Positions 27,276-36,401 are shown, numbered from the stretch's first letter. The stretch is DNA of 64,000 bases from Chelativorans xinjiangensis (GCF_009812055.1 NZ_WQNH01000029.1:1-64000); one strand, 5' to 3'. The notes: a model not told the origin generated them from the sequence alone. Translations and numbers: made by a program.

Positions 27276-27316
27276 GCATCGGCCCGAAAATCAGAATCGA
27301 TTTTTAGGTTTGTGCG
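27276..27316. repeat. Palindromic intergenic repeat, family 1 copy b
   Basis: It begins GCATCGGCCCGAAAATC and continues AGAATCGATTTTTAGG. This matches the reverse complement of the 23629-23672 copy apart from several substitutions in the stem. It starts immediately after the stop of DUF465 gene 2. Confidence 0.65.
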
Positions 27317-27405
27317 TCCGAACGGAGGCGCGGCGCTAAAGGCCGGCTTGCGGCACGGGGCGCTATTGGCTACAGCGGGTTCGTGAAGCAAAGCGGAATA
27401 TCTTC

Positions 27406-27903
27406 ATGAGCAGCCAGCGGCCCGATGTCGCCATCATCATGGGCAGCCAGTCCGACTGGGAGACCATGCGCCATGCCGCCGAAACGCTGGAGGCGCTTGA
27501 GGTCGGCCACGACGTGCGCATCGTCTCCGCCCACCGCACGCCCGACAGGCTCTATGCCTTCGCCAGGGGCGCCAAGGCGGAAGGCTTCCGCGTTATCATC
27601 GCGGGGGCTGGCGGGGCCGCCCACCTGCCGGGCATGACGGCGGCGCTGACACCGCTGCCGGTCTTCGGCGTCCCGGTCGAATCACGCGCCCTTTCAGGCC
27701 AGGATTCGCTCCTTTCCATCGTGCAGATGCCGGCCGGCATTCCCGTCGGCACGCTGGCCATCGGCCGCGCCGGCGCGGTGAACGCGGCCCTTTTGGCGGC
27801 CGCCGTCCTCGCCCTCTCCGACACGGCGCTGGCCGGGCGGCTCGACGCCTGGCGGGCGGCGCAGTCGGAAAAGGTGGCTGAACGACCAGCAGCGGGACAA
27901 TGA
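27406..27903 (+). CDS. purE: N5-carboxyaminoimidazole ribonucleotide mutase
   Basis: Moves the carboxyl group of N5-CAIR to form CAIR in purine synthesis. The 165 residues are the class I PurE fold: [14 protein letters not shown] at the N-terminus binds the phosphate. The active-site histidine segment is [10 protein letters not shown], and [14 protein letters not shown] follows. It overlaps purK by four bases (ATGA), the usual purEK operon. Acts in the cytosol as an octamer. Confidence 0.96.
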   Translation: MSSQRPDVAIIMGSQSDWETMRHAAETLEALEVGHDVRIVSAHRTPDRLYAFARGAKAEGFRVIIAGAGGAAHLPGMTAALTPLPVFGVPVESRALSGQDSLLSIVQMPAGIPVGTLAIGRAGAVNAALLAAAVLALSDTALAGRLDAWRAAQSEKVAERPAAGQ

Positions 27904-29033
27904 CGAAGGCGCTTGCGCCAGGCGCGACCATCGGCATCGTCGGCGGCGGCCAGCTTGGCCGCATGCTCGCCATGGCGGCGGCCAGACTCGGCTATCGCAC
28001 GGCCGTCCTCGAGCCGGACCGGAACTGCCCGGCCGCAGAGGTGGCGGGCCTGCACATCACCGCTCCCTTTGACAATGGCAAGGCGCTGGAACGGCTCGCC
28101 GCCGTCAGCGATGTGGTGACCTACGAGTTCGAGAACGTGCCGGTATCGGCCATCCGTTCGCTGAACGAGCAACTTCCCGTCTATCCGCCCCCCGAAGCGC
28201 TGGAAGCCGCGCAGGATCGTCTGGCGGAAAAAATATTCTTGAATTCCGTGGGAGTATCCACAGCGCCCTTCGCATCTGTGGATAACGATGAGGACCTGGC
28301 GCGCGCCCTTGCCCGCTTTGGCGGTCGGGGCGTCCTGAAGACGCGGCGCATGGGCTATGACGGCAAGGGACAGCGCGTGTTTCGCTCCGCAACGCGCGCG
28401 GACGTGAGAGGCTGCTTCGCGCACATGGGCCGCGTCCCCCTCGTTCTGGAGGGCCTCGTGGCCTTCGAGCGCGAAATCTCGGTGATCGCCGCACGCGGGG
28501 CGGACGGGTCCATGGTGGCCTACGACCCGGCTGAGAACGTCCACCGCGACGGTATCCTCTACCGCTCGACCGTGCCGGCGGCGATCTCGCCCATAACGGC
28601 GGAGACGGCGCGTGAAGCCGCTTTCACCATCCTGTCCGCGCTCGGCTATGTGGGGGTCATCGGCGTGGAGTTCTTCGTTATGGAGGACGGCGCCCTGATT
28701 GCCAACGAGATCGCGCCCCGGGTGCACAATTCCGGCCACTGGACCGAGGCGGCCTGCCTCGTTTCCCAGTTCGAGCAGCACATCCGCGCCATTGCCGGCC
28801 TGCCGCTGGGCAGCACCACGCGCCACGCCGACTGCGTCATGACGAACCTCCTGGGCGCCGAGCAGGAGCAGGCGGCCGCGCTCCTGGCCGAGCCGGACGT
28901 CGTATTGCATCTCTACGGCAAGGCCGAGGCCTGGCCTGGCCGTAAGATGGGTCACTACACCCGCCTCCTTCCCCTCGATGGTAAGCCACGGCACAACCTG
29001 GCGGATGGAAGCGCCAGCCTCCAGAAAGGTTGA
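27900..29033 (+). CDS. purK: N5-carboxyaminoimidazole ribonucleotide synthase
   Basis: ATP-grasp enzyme that makes N5-CAIR from AIR, bicarbonate and ATP, feeding PurE. The 377 residues include the N-terminal [17 protein letters not shown], an ATP-grasp core with [13 protein letters not shown] (about 140-152), and [13 protein letters not shown] near 270. It is coupled to purE by an ATGA overlap. A short hairpin with TCTTTTG follows 43 bp downstream. Confidence 0.96.
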   Translation: MTKALAPGATIGIVGGGQLGRMLAMAAARLGYRTAVLEPDRNCPAAEVAGLHITAPFDNGKALERLAAVSDVVTYEFENVPVSAIRSLNEQLPVYPPPEALEAAQDRLAEKIFLNSVGVSTAPFASVDNDEDLARALARFGGRGVLKTRRMGYDGKGQRVFRSATRADVRGCFAHMGRVPLVLEGLVAFEREISVIAARGADGSMVAYDPAENVHRDGILYRSTVPAAISPITAETAREAAFTILSALGYVGVIGVEFFVMEDGALIANEIAPRVHNSGHWTEAACLVSQFEQHIRAIAGLPLGSTTRHADCVMTNLLGAEQEQAAALLAEPDVVLHLYGKAEAWPGRKMGHYTRLLPLDGKPRHNLADGSASLQKG

Positions 29034-29075
29034 CACGACGGCGTTTCCTCGTCTATGTCCGCACTCGAATTGCGG

Positions 29076-29097
29076 CGCGCCGGGACGGCGCGTCTTT
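29076..29097 (+). terminator. Candidate terminator after purK
   Basis: Perfect 7-bp stem CGCGCCG / CGGCGCG with a 3-base loop followed by TCTTTTG. It lies between purK and the L36 gene. Confidence 0.55.
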
Positions 29098-29157
29098 TGT
29101 TTCGGGCCGTAAGGCCATCACTCTTTCGGGCCCTAGGGTCCCGCGACGGGCAAGACC

Positions 29158-29283
29158 ATGAAGATCAAGAATTCGCTCAAAGCGCTGAAGGGCCGCCACC
29201 GCGAGAACCGCCTGGTTCGCCGCAAGGGCCGCATCTACATCATCAACAAGTCGAATCCGCGCTTCAAAGCCCGCCAGGGCTGA
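29158..29283 (+). CDS. rpmJ: 50S ribosomal protein L36, zinc-free type
   Basis: A 41-residue ribosomal protein L36: [20 protein letters not shown] then [21 protein letters not shown]. The four zinc ligands (Cys/His) of the C+ form are missing, so this is the zinc-independent form (YkgO-like), which is the only form in many alphaproteobacteria. Not in a ribosomal operon. Upstream of it is the purK terminator, downstream a TPR gene. Confidence 0.92.
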   Translation: MKIKNSLKALKGRHRENRLVRRKGRIYIINKSNPRFKARQG

Positions 29284-29349
29284 TCGGCTTACCGGCCACT
29301 CACGCGGATTTCACTTTTCTACCGGCGCCGGGGCAGATAAACTTGCCCC

Positions 29350-29931
29350 ATGCGCAAATTTATCCTGTCCGGCTGTCTTTCCTTCGCGCTGCTGGCCTTG
29401 CCGGCGGCAGCCGCCGAGACACAGAATGCGGCGGCCTCGTCCGAAGCCGAAGCGAGCCGGCTGGACCAGCTATTCGCCGATCTGAAACAGGAGCGCAATG
29501 AGGTGGCCGCCCGCCGCATCGCCGAGCGCATCCGCGAGGAATGGCTGACCTCCGGCGGCGCCACGGCGGACCTTCTCATCGAATGGGCACGCAAGGCCGC
29601 CGCGGATGAAAAATACCACGTCGCCCTCGACCTGCTCGACGAGGCGACCACCCTTTATCCCGAATACGTGGAAGGCTGGAGCAGCCGGGCGCTGGTTCAC
29701 CTGATGATGAACGACTACAGCCGCGCCATGGTCGACCTGTCGCGCACGCTGACGATCGAGCCGCGCCATTTCGGCGCGCTCAGCGGCCTGGCCGGCATAT
29801 TGCGAGCGACGGGCCGCGAGGAGCAGGCGCTCGAGGTTTACCGCCGCATGCTGGACATCTACCCCATGCAGCGCAGCGCCCAGCGCGCACTCATTCGGAT
29901 TGTCGAGGAACAGAGCGACGAGCGGATTTGA
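29350..29931 (+). CDS. Exported tetratricopeptide-repeat protein
   Basis: A 193-residue protein with signal peptide MRKFILSGCLSFALLALPAAAA. A helical region is followed by three TPR-like units (about 85-185), for example AALDLL-type helices in YHVALDLLDEATTLYPEYVEGW and SRAMVDLSRTLTIEPRHFGAL. It is probably a periplasmic scaffold protein. Convergent with pyk, with 16 bp between stops. Partner unknown. Confidence 0.82.
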   Translation: MRKFILSGCLSFALLALPAAAAETQNAAASSEAEASRLDQLFADLKQERNEVAARRIAERIREEWLTSGGATADLLIEWARKAAADEKYHVALDLLDEATTLYPEYVEGWSSRALVHLMMNDYSRAMVDLSRTLTIEPRHFGALSGLAGILRATGREEQALEVYRRMLDIYPMQRSAQRALIRIVEEQSDERI

Positions 29932-29947
29932 CCGCGCCCACCTTCCC

Positions 29948-31384
29948 TTATAGCCCGCCGAGCCCGTCCGAGCCGATATAGGCGATCCGCAGCATGTTGG
30001 TGGAGCCCGGCGTCCTGAGCGGCACGCCGGCGGTGATGATGACCCGGTCGCCGGGCTTGGCGAACTGCTCCTCATAGGCGATGCGGCAGGCGCGGTCGAC
30101 CATATCGTCGAGGTCCGTCGCATCCTCCGAAACCACGCAGTGGGTACCCCAGACGAGGCTTAGGCGCCGTGCCGTCTCCACCACCGGCGACAGCGCGATG
30201 ATGGGCACGTAGGGCCGCTCACGCGCCGCGCGCAGGCCTGTCGTGCCGGACGCCGTATAGGTGATGATGGCCGACAGCTTCAACGTCTCGGCGATCTGCC
30301 GGGAGGCGAGCGAGATGGCGTCAGCACCTGTCGCCTCCGGCTCGCTGCGCTGGGCGTTGATGATGCTGTCATAGGTGGGGTCGCGCTCGACCTGTTGGGC
30401 GATGGAGTTCATGGTCGCCACCGCTTCCACCGGGTATTTCCCCGCCGCCGATTCGGCCGAAAGCATGACGGCGTCCGCCCCCTCGAAGACGGCGGTCGCC
30501 ACGTCGGACACTTCCGCGCGCGTGGGCACCGGCGCGGTGATCATGGATTCCAGCATCTGCGTGGCCACGACCACCGGCTTGCCGGCGCGGCGGCAGGCGC
30601 GGGTAATCTGCTTCTGGATGCCTGGTACGGTCTCCAGCGGCATTTCCACGCCGAGATCGCCACGCGCCACCATCAGCGCGTCGGAAAGCTCGATAATCTC
30701 GGGCAGGCGCTTCACAGCCTGCGGCTTCTCGATCTTGGCCATGAGCGCGGAGCGCCCGCGCACAATCTTGCGCACCTCGGCCAGATCCTCCGGCCGCTGG
30801 ATGAACGACAGTGCGATCCAGTCCACCCCAGTCGTCAGGATGGCGTCGAGGTCCTTGCGGTCCTTGTCCGTCAGCGCGCCGAGCGGCAGGTCCGTGTCGG
30901 GCAGGCTGACGCCCTTGCGGTCGGAGATGGTGTTGCCGGCGACGACCCGGCACTGGATCGAGCGCCCATCGCTCTTCTCGGCCTTGAGTTGCAGGCGCCC
31001 GTCGTCGATGAGCAGGCGGTGACCCGGCTCGACCGCCTCCAGGATTTCCGGATGCGGCAGGTGCACGCGGCTCGTGTCGCCCGGTGCGGGATCGGCGTCG
31101 AGCGTGAACGTCTGGCCGACCTTGAGCGTAACGCTTTTTTCCGCGAAGGTGCCGACGCGCAGCTTCGGCCCCTGAAGGTCGGCGAGGATGCCGATGGGCC
31201 GGCCGATCCCCTTCTCCACCTCGCGTATGCGCGCCACCAGCGCACGCATGCTTGCATGGTCGGTGTGGCTCATATTGATGCGGAAGACGTCCGCACCCGC
31301 CTCATAGAGCTTGGCGATCATCTCCTCGTCGGAGGAAGCGGGGCCGAGCGTGGCGAGAATCTTGACCTTGCGGCTTCGCCTCAT
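29948..31384 (-). CDS. pyk: Pyruvate kinase
   Basis: Last step of glycolysis, phosphoenolpyruvate + ADP to pyruvate + ATP. The 478 residues open RRSRKVKILATLGPASSDEEMI. The active-site signature with catalytic Lys is LMAKIEKPQA, and MVARGDLGVEMPLE follows. The A, B and C domains are complete. ATG at 31384 overlaps the stop of the DUF1036 gene (ATGA), so the two are coupled. The frame runs on upstream opposite the next gene and that part is not coding. Confidence 0.96.
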   Translation of the reverse strand: MRRSRKVKILATLGPASSDEEMIAKLYEAGADVFRINMSHTDHASMRALVARIREVEKGIGRPIGILADLQGPKLRVGTFAEKSVTLKVGQTFTLDADPAPGDTSRVHLPHPEILEAVEPGHRLLIDDGRLQLKAEKSDGRSIQCRVVAGNTISDRKGVSLPDTDLPLGALTDKDRKDLDAILTTGVDWIALSFIQRPEDLAEVRKIVRGRSALMAKIEKPQAVKRLPEIIELSDALMVARGDLGVEMPLETVPGIQKQITRACRRAGKPVVVATQMLESMITAPVPTRAEVSDVATAVFEGADAVMLSAESAAGKYPVEAVATMNSIAQQVERDPTYDSIINAQRSEPEATGADAISLASRQIAETLKLSAIITYTASGTTGLRAARERPYVPIIALSPVVETARRLSLVWGTHCVVSEDATDLDDMVDRACRIAYEEQFAKPGDRVIITAGVPLRTPGSTNMLRIAYIGSDGLGGL

Positions 31385-31836
31385 GGATTGCCGGCTCCCG
31401 TCACGGCCGGGCCGTCGGTTGCGGGGCCGTCGGTAAGCTGCACCATCCAGTTCTCCTGTTCGCCCGTATCGTATTCCTGGAAACCCGCGCGCTGATAACC
31501 GCGCGTGAGGCAATCGTTGACGCCGGTGACCTTGAATTCCTTGTCGTCCACGCACATCTGGATCGGCCCCTCCCAGCGACCGCCGCGCGTGGCGTCCTCG
31601 GCATATAGATAGTAGTAGCGAGACTCCAAGGGACCCTCGATCAGGGTCTTGCAGCTCGACGCCTCTATATGCCACCAGCCTTCACTTATCCAGCCCGTGC
31701 TGGCGCGATATCCGATGGCCACGCCAACCAGGTTCTGCGTGGCGTTGCAGATGCGCAGATCGGCCTTTGCCGGCGCCGCCCCGGCAAGCAGGAAGCCCGC
31801 CGTCACGGCCAGCACCAGAGCACCCACCCGAAACAT
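31381..31836 (-). CDS. DUF1036 family exported protein
   Basis: A 151-residue protein with signal peptide (MFRVGALVLAVTAGFLLAGAAPAKA). The DUF1036 domain follows: LRICNATQNLVGVAIGYR, EGWWHIEASSCKTLIEG, RYYYLYAED. ATG at 31836 gives a clean signal peptide; an ATG at 31860 would add 8 residues. The C-terminus is low complexity, with GPATDGPAV repeats. Its stop overlaps the pyk start, so an exported protein is cotranslated with pyruvate kinase. Function unknown. Confidence 0.85.
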   Translation of the reverse strand: MFRVGALVLAVTAGFLLAGAAPAKADLRICNATQNLVGVAIGYRASTGWISEGWWHIEASSCKTLIEGPLESRYYYLYAEDATRGGRWEGPIQMCVDDKEFKVTGVNDCLTRGYQRAGFQEYDTGEQENWMVQLTDGPATDGPAVTGAGNP

Positions 31837-32014
31837 CGTATGCGGCCCCGCGAACTGCATTATCAGGCTCGGCAAAGAGAAATCGACATGGCTCCCCTTT
31901 TCCGCAAACTCAATGCCCGTGTCAACGCACATGGAAGGCCGGCCACGCGGCATTGCATGCCAACGCACTTCATGGGAAGACGAGCCACCCACCGATACAT
32001 TTCTCCGGCCCCGC

Positions 32015-32812
32015 ATGACACGCAGCTCCCTCTTTGCCCCGTTCGAACTCATTGACGGCGACCGCAGCAAAGGCCTCGTGCTTCTGGCCGACCATGCTTT
32101 CAACGCCCTGCCCGACGAATACGGCGATCTCGGGTTGCCGGCGGCCGAGTTCGAACGCCACATCGCCTACGACATCGGCGTCGAGATAGTAACGCGGAAG
32201 CTGGCCGCGCTGACCGGCGCGCCCGCCGTCATGGCACGCTTCTCACGGCTCCTCATCGATCCCAACCGCGGCCCCGACGATCCGACGCTGATAAGACAGC
32301 TCTATGACGGCACCGTGGTGCCGGGGAATTACCCAATCTCGGAAGGAGAGCGGCAGAAGCGGCTGGACGGCTTCTACACGCCCTATCACGACGCGGTGGC
32401 CGCCCTTATCGCCTCCGTGGCGAGGACTTCCGGGGCGCCGCCGCTGGTCATCTCCATTCACTCATTCACGCCCTTCATGCAGGGGCGGGAGCGGCCCTGG
32501 CACGTCGGCATCCTGTGGGACAGGGATGACCGCGCGGTGCGCCCGCTCCTTGAGGCGCTGAAAGACGAACCGGGCCTCGTGGCGGGCGACAACGAGCCCT
32601 ATGACGGGGCGCTGCGCGGCGACACCATGTTCCGCCATTGCACGGCCAACGGCTTCGCCCACGCGCTCGTCGAGCTGCGTCAGGACCTGGTCGTCGCCGA
32701 GGCGGGAGCGGCGGAATGGGCGGAGCGTCTGGCGCCGATCCTTGACGCCATCAACGCCCGGCCCGATATCCACGAAGTGAGGATGGCCGGCTCGCGCACC
32801 GGTACTTTATGA
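32015..32812 (+). CDS. N-formylglutamate amidohydrolase family protein
   Basis: A 265-residue protein of the N-formylglutamate deformylase family (HutG/zinc-peptidase-like fold). Motifs are VLLADHAFNALPDEYGDLG with the metal-binding Asp-His, SRLLIDPNRGPDD, and VISIHSFTPFMQGRERPWHVGILWD. It hydrolyses N-formyl-L-glutamate to formate and glutamate in the histidine pathway, but there are no hut genes nearby, so the substrate is less sure. A DUF1244 gene follows 15 bp later, probably in the same operon. Confidence 0.83.
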   Translation: MTRSSLFAPFELIDGDRSKGLVLLADHAFNALPDEYGDLGLPAAEFERHIAYDIGVEIVTRKLAALTGAPAVMARFSRLLIDPNRGPDDPTLIRQLYDGTVVPGNYPISEGERQKRLDGFYTPYHDAVAALIASVARTSGAPPLVISIHSFTPFMQGRERPWHVGILWDRDDRAVRPLLEALKDEPGLVAGDNEPYDGALRGDTMFRHCTANGFAHALVELRQDLVVAEAGAAEWAERLAPILDAINARPDIHEVRMAGSRTGTL

Positions 32813-32827
32813 AACAAAGAGGCTATC

Positions 32828-33136
32828 ATGACCGATCTTTCGCGAGAGCAGAAGCGAGACCTGGAGGCCGCCGCCTTTCGCCGGTTGGTGGCGCATCTGC
32901 GTGAGCGCACGGACGTGCAGAACATCGACCTGATGAACCTCGCCGGCTTCTGCCGCAACTGCCTCTCCAACTGGTACCGCGAAGCGGCCGAGGAAGCCGG
33001 CCTCCCGCTGTCCAAGGACGAATCACGCGAAATCGTCTACGGCATGCCCTATGCCGAATGGCGGGAAAAATACCAGAAAGAGGCGAGCGACACGCAAAAG
33101 GCCGCCTTGGAGAAAAGCCGCCCCGGCGACCATTGA
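32828..33136 (+). CDS. DUF1244 family protein
   Basis: A 102-residue protein of the DUF1244 family. Characteristic stretches are AAAFRRLVAHLRERTDVQNIDLMNLAGFCRNC and WYREAAEEAG...YGMPYAEWREKYQ. The two nearby Cys (FCRNC) may bind metal. Cytosolic, function unknown. It is the second gene after the N-formylglutamate amidohydrolase gene, with a ribosome site AAAGAGG upstream. Confidence 0.87.
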   Translation: MTDLSREQKRDLEAAAFRRLVAHLRERTDVQNIDLMNLAGFCRNCLSNWYREAAEEAGLPLSKDESREIVYGMPYAEWREKYQKEASDTQKAALEKSRPGDH

Positions 33137-33278
33137 CGTCCACACCACGGGCACACCATCGGCCTCAGCAAGCGCAAGCGTCTTGACCTCGGCCACCGGC
33201 TAAGGCATCGAGCCGGCATCCTTTCCAGTAGGTGCGCCCCGAGTCGCGGGCGTCATCCCCCTTCAGCCGGAGTGAACC

Positions 33279-33542
33279 ATGGCCGACGACATCACCACCG
33301 AAACCGCGCAGACCGTTGCCGCCGGGCAGCTGCGTGCCTTCATCGAACGCATCGAGCGGCTCGAGGAGGAGAAAAAGACGATCGCCGACGACATCAAGGA
33401 AGTCTACGCCGAGATGAAGGGAACCGGCTTCGACACCAAGGCCGTGCGCACCATCGTCCGTCTGCGCAAGAAGGACCAGTCCGAGCGCCAGGAGGAAGAG
33501 GCGATGATCGACCTCTACAAGGCGGCGCTGGGAATGACCTGA
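33279..33542 (+). CDS. gapR: Nucleoid-associated protein GapR (DUF2312)
   Basis: An 87-residue DUF2312 protein. GapR of Caulobacter binds AT-rich, overtwisted DNA ahead of replication forks and RNA polymerase and is needed for normal chromosome replication. The family pattern is complete: [54 protein letters not shown] long N-terminal coiled coil is followed by the basic DNA-contacting region. Ribosome site GGAG precedes the ATG. Stands alone. Confidence 0.93.
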   Translation: MADDITTETAQTVAAGQLRAFIERIERLEEEKKTIADDIKEVYAEMKGTGFDTKAVRTIVRLRKKDQSERQEEEAMIDLYKAALGMT

Positions 33543-33776
33543 TTCGGAAAATAGTGTGGAAACGTCGGTCGAAGCTGCGGGGGATATTCAGTTCCAGGCA
33601 GCTTCGGCGGCCCGCCTTCGCTTCCGCTTCGCTGCAGCCACGCCGGGCATTGCTTCGCCTATATCACCTTCTCGGAGAGGACTTGAACCAGTCTTCCTAC
33701 GCCAAGGCTAAGGAGGACACTCCTTCGTCTAACGGCCTCCGGGTGGCCTGCCACCCGAAGCTCGAAGAGCGAAGGG
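33543..33776. other. 234-bp gap with small hairpins beside tRNA-Ala
   Basis: No gene. It holds several short hairpins: AAGGAG / CTCCTT near 33709-33725, GGGTGG / CCACCC at 33751-33766, and a GAAGCTCGAAGAGCGAAG patch next to the tRNA 3' end. The minus strand has a GGTTCAAGTCC motif like a tRNA T-loop near 33682, without the rest of a tRNA. Confidence 0.5.
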
Positions 33777-33852
33777 TGGTGGAGCTGAGGGGAATCGAAC
33801 CCCTGACCTCATCATTGCGAACGATGCGCTCTCCCATCTGAGCTACAGCCCC
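33777..33852 (-). tRNA. tRNA-Ala, anticodon CGC
   Basis: A full 76-nt cloverleaf on the minus strand starting GGGGCTGTAGCTCAG and ending with an encoded CCA. The anticodon loop TTCGCAA gives anticodon CGC (reads GCG). The acceptor stem contains the G3-U70 pair that marks alanine tRNAs. The T-arm AGGGGTTCGATTCCCCT is standard. Confidence 0.97.
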
Positions 33853-33982
33853 GTTCCATCGGAACGGGGCGCATTTAGGTCCTGGGCACTATACCTGTCA
33901 AGCATTGGATTGCGGCAAGGGCACGGGACTTGCCGCGCCGCGCCCCAGTGGCTACATGTCGCAAAACCTTTGGGAGATCGGC

Positions 33983-34273
33983 ATGCTCGCGCTCATCCAA
34001 ACCATCGTCATGGCGCTCGACATCTACTGGTGGTTCATCATCGCCGCGGTGGTGTTTTCTTGGCTCTACGCGTTCAACGTGGTCAACCCGCGCAACCAGT
34101 TCGTGGGCATGTTCAGCAATTTCCTGTTCCGGGTGACGGAGCCGGCGCTGAGGCCGATCCGCAATGTCATGCCGGATTTGGGCGGCATCGACATCTCGCC
34201 GATCATCCTTCTCCTCATCATCTTCTTCCTCCGCCAGTTCATTCTCACGACAGTGGCCCCGGCGATCCTCTGA
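33983..34273 (+). CDS. YggT family membrane protein
   Basis: A 96-residue inner-membrane protein with two pairs of hydrophobic segments: [24 protein letters not shown] and [19 protein letters not shown]. The conserved linker is [33 protein letters not shown] at 33983 is chosen because GGAG is 7 bases upstream and the family starts there; ATG at 33956 is an alternative. It is followed 2 bp later by a DUF167 gene, the common yggT-yggU pair. Confidence 0.9.
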   Translation: MLALIQTIVMALDIYWWFIIAAVVFSWLYAFNVVNPRNQFVGMFSNFLFRVTEPALRPIRNVMPDLGGIDISPIILLLIIFFLRQFILTTVAPAIL

Positions 34274-34275
34274 CG

Positions 34276-34608
34276 ATGGACACCCAGCCGCCGTCCTTCT
34301 TCCGCCTCACGGCAGAGGGGGTGGAAGTTTCCGTGCGGCTGACGCCAAAGTCCTCCAAGGACGCAGTCGAAGGGGTGGCGGAGACGGCGGACGGGCGTTG
34401 CCATCTGAAGGCGCGCGTACGCGCCGTGCCGGAGGACGGCAAGGCCAATAAGGCGCTGGAAAAGCTGCTGGCAAAATGGCTGGGCGTGCCAACGCGCGAC
34501 GTGTCGCTTGTCACTGGTGCTACCTCGCGGCTGAAAACCCTGTATATCGCAGGCGATCCGCAGGCCCTCGCCCAACGGCTGCTGAGCGCCCGACAAGAAA
34601 AAGTATAG
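34276..34608 (+). CDS. DUF167 (YggU) family protein
   Basis: A 110-residue cytosolic protein of the DUF167/YggU family. Typical stretches are VRLTPKSSKDAVEGV, LKARVRAVPEDGKANKALEKLLAK and VTGATSRLKTLYI. Structure is known for the family, biochemical role is not. It starts 2 bp after the yggT stop. Confidence 0.9.
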   Translation: MDTQPPSFFRLTAEGVEVSVRLTPKSSKDAVEGVAETADGRCHLKARVRAVPEDGKANKALEKLLAKWLGVPTRDVSLVTGATSRLKTLYIAGDPQALAQRLLSARQEKV

Positions 34609-34663
34609 CCTTCGCGATGGATCTGCGGTAAAAGACACTACCACTTTAGGTAGAGGTAACACC

Positions 34664-35257
34664 ATGAAATATTTACTTATAATTGTCTTTTCCGCTTTAT
34701 TGTCCAGCGGCGCGCAGGCCTCGAATATTGACAGCGCCTATACCGAACTCAAGCCCGAGGAGAACTGTAGCCCCTTCGCCGGCGGCAATGGGGAGGGTGA
34801 GCACTGGAGCGATCTCGTCTGTTCAGGCTACAAGGGCTATCCCGTCCTCATCTATTACGGTGATGCGCGCGAATCCCTCTTCTACGGCTTTCCGCCGTCC
34901 GGCCATTTGGCGCCGGCCTGGGAATCCTTCTCCGGCTTCAACAGCGCCGGCCCCAGCATAGAGTGGCGTATCGTCAAGGAAGGCGGGCGTGAAATCCCCT
35001 TCGCCACCATTCACCGCTGGTCGGTCGCCGACGCGGACGATCCGGAAAAGCAGATCGAGGTGCTGGTCGTCGAGAAAGTCGCCCAGATCGGCACGTGGGA
35101 AGGCTGCTCCGTGGGCTATGTCGTCGCCACCGGCAAGGAAGACGCCAACGAGGAGGCGAGACGCATCGCCGACGCTCGGGCGCGCGACTTCGAGTGCGGC
35201 ACCGATCAGCCAACGGTCATCGCCGGCAGCGTTCCCATGCCGGGTCTAACCCGCTGA
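34664..35257 (+). CDS. Exported protein of unknown function
   Basis: A 197-residue protein with signal peptide MKYLLIIVFSALLSSGAQA. The mature part has four cysteines (ENCSPF, LVCSGY, EGCSVGY, FECGT), enough for two disulfides, and many Trp/Tyr residues. GAGGT lies 7 bases before the ATG. The first 25 codons are AT-rich against the local background. Convergent with ppa. I do not recognise the family. Confidence 0.7.
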   Translation: MKYLLIIVFSALLSSGAQASNIDSAYTELKPEENCSPFAGGNGEGEHWSDLVCSGYKGYPVLIYYGDARESLFYGFPPSGHLAPAWESFSGFNSAGPSIEWRIVKEGGREIPFATIHRWSVADADDPEKQIEVLVVEKVAQIGTWEGCSVGYVVATGKEDANEEARRIADARARDFECGTDQPTVIAGSVPMPGLTR

Positions 35258-35265
35258 GATAAGGT

Positions 35266-35802
35266 CTACGCCGCCGTACCCTTCGCCCGCTCGATCGCCT
35301 CTGTGATAAGGCGGCGGGCGGCGGCGGCGTCCATCCAGTCGCCGATCTTCACCCACTTGCCGGGCTCCAGATCCTTGTAGTGCTCGAAAAAGTGTTGGAT
35401 CTGCTGCAGCGTGATCTCCGGCAGGTCGGTGAAATTCGTCACGTTCTCATAGCGGCGGGTGAGATGCGGCGACGGTACGGCGATGATCTTCTCGTCCTGG
35501 CCGGAATTGTCCTCCATGATGAGAACGCCGATCGGCCGCACATTGATGACGCAACCGGGAACGAGCTGACGCGTACTGCACACCAGAACGTCGATCGGGT
35601 CGCCGTCGTCGGAAAGCGTATGGGGCACGAAGCCGTAATTTCCCGGATAGGTCATCGGCGTGTAGAGGAAACGGTCGACAACGAGCGTGCCGGCCTTCTT
35701 GTCCATCTCATACTTGATCGGCTGCCCACCGACCGGCACTTCGACGATGACGTTCACATCCTCGGGCGGGTTGTCGCCGATAGAGATGGCCTCGATACGC
35801 AT
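35266..35802 (-). CDS. ppa: Inorganic pyrophosphatase
   Basis: Family I soluble pyrophosphatase that hydrolyses PPi to phosphate in the cytosol. The 178 residues have the core signature DGDPIDVLV with the metal-binding aspartates, [17 protein letters not shown], and [14 protein letters not shown] at 35802 ([16 protein letters not shown]) gives the usual length of about 176; the open frame upstream is not needed. An active pyrophosphatase and a PPi-dependent PFK in one organism would compete for PPi. Confidence 0.96.
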   Translation of the reverse strand: MRIEAISIGDNPPEDVNVIVEVPVGGQPIKYEMDKKAGTLVVDRFLYTPMTYPGNYGFVPHTLSDDGDPIDVLVCSTRQLVPGCVINVRPIGVLIMEDNSGQDEKIIAVPSPHLTRRYENVTNFTDLPEITLQQIQHFFEHYKDLEPGKWVKIGDWMDAAAARRLITEAIERAKGTAA

Positions 35803-35894
35803 GGGGTCTTCCGGTGTTGTTGATGCTGCGGCGTGCCTAGCGGCTCTTGCCCGGTCAGGCAAGATGGCGAATCAACACGGATGGTTTCTGCCCG

Positions 35895-36401
35895 TTAATC
35901 CCACACGAAGGCGATCTTGCGCAGGGCCTTGCTGCCAAACACCTCGACACCTTCCGCCGCATCGCGCCCGCCCGCGCCTTCGTAGAAGGACAGCGCGCCG
36001 CTGTTCTCCTCCAGCGCCCAGACGACCAGACCCTTGAAGCCGTGGGCGGTAAGCATGTCGCGCGCCGCCTGGAAGAGGCGCCGTCCCATTCCGATGCCCT
36101 GATATTCGGGACTGAGATAAAGCTCGTAAATCTCACCCCCCTGCTTGAGCTCACGCGCCCGGTTGCGCCCCAGCGTGGCATAGCCGGCCACCTCGCCGCC
36201 GACCTCCATCACCAGCACCGTGGCCGAGCGGCGTATGGCATTGGCCCACCAGCGCGGCCCGCGGCGCCCGATCATCGCGTTGAGCGCGCGATGCGGGATG
36301 ATGCCGGCATAGGCGCCGCGCCAGGCGCGGTCGTGCACCGCAGCGATGGCCTCGGCATCCTGCGGATCCGCCCGTCTGATGTCGATCGAAAGCGTCGTCA
36401 T
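35895..36401 (-). CDS. GNAT family acetyltransferase
   Basis: A 168-residue GNAT protein. The acetyl-CoA loop is LYLSPEYQGIGMGRRLFQAA (Q/RxxGxG/A type), followed by VVWALEENSGALSFYEGAGG. The family also covers Rim-like protein acetyltransferases, so the substrate is open. It follows the TPM-domain gene by 72 bp. A TTAACCAT motif just upstream of the ATG (36407-36414) resembles a CtrA half-site. Confidence 0.85.
   Translation of the reverse strand: MTTLSIDIRRADPQDAEAIAAVHDRAWRGAYAGIIPHRALNAMIGRRGPRWWANAIRRSATVLVMEVGGEVAGYATLGRNRARELKQGGEIYELYLSPEYQGIGMGRRLFQAARDMLTAHGFKGLVVWALEENSGALSFYEGAGGRDAAEGVEVFGSKALRKIAFVWD

Noticed and set aside
31401-31440. Repeated GGGCCGTCGGT units that look like an intergenic repeat
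   Set aside because: They encode the GPATDGPAV repeat at the C-terminus of the DUF1036 protein and are coding.
33660-33700. GGTTCAAGTCC on the minus strand near tRNA-Ala, resembling a tRNA T-arm
   Set aside because: No matching acceptor, D-arm or anticodon arm can be folded around it, so there is no second tRNA; it is at most a relic.
33709-33775. Cluster of small inverted repeats considered as a CRISPR or integration site next to tRNA-Ala
   Set aside because: No regularly spaced direct repeats, no integrase gene, and the tRNA 3' end is not duplicated nearby.
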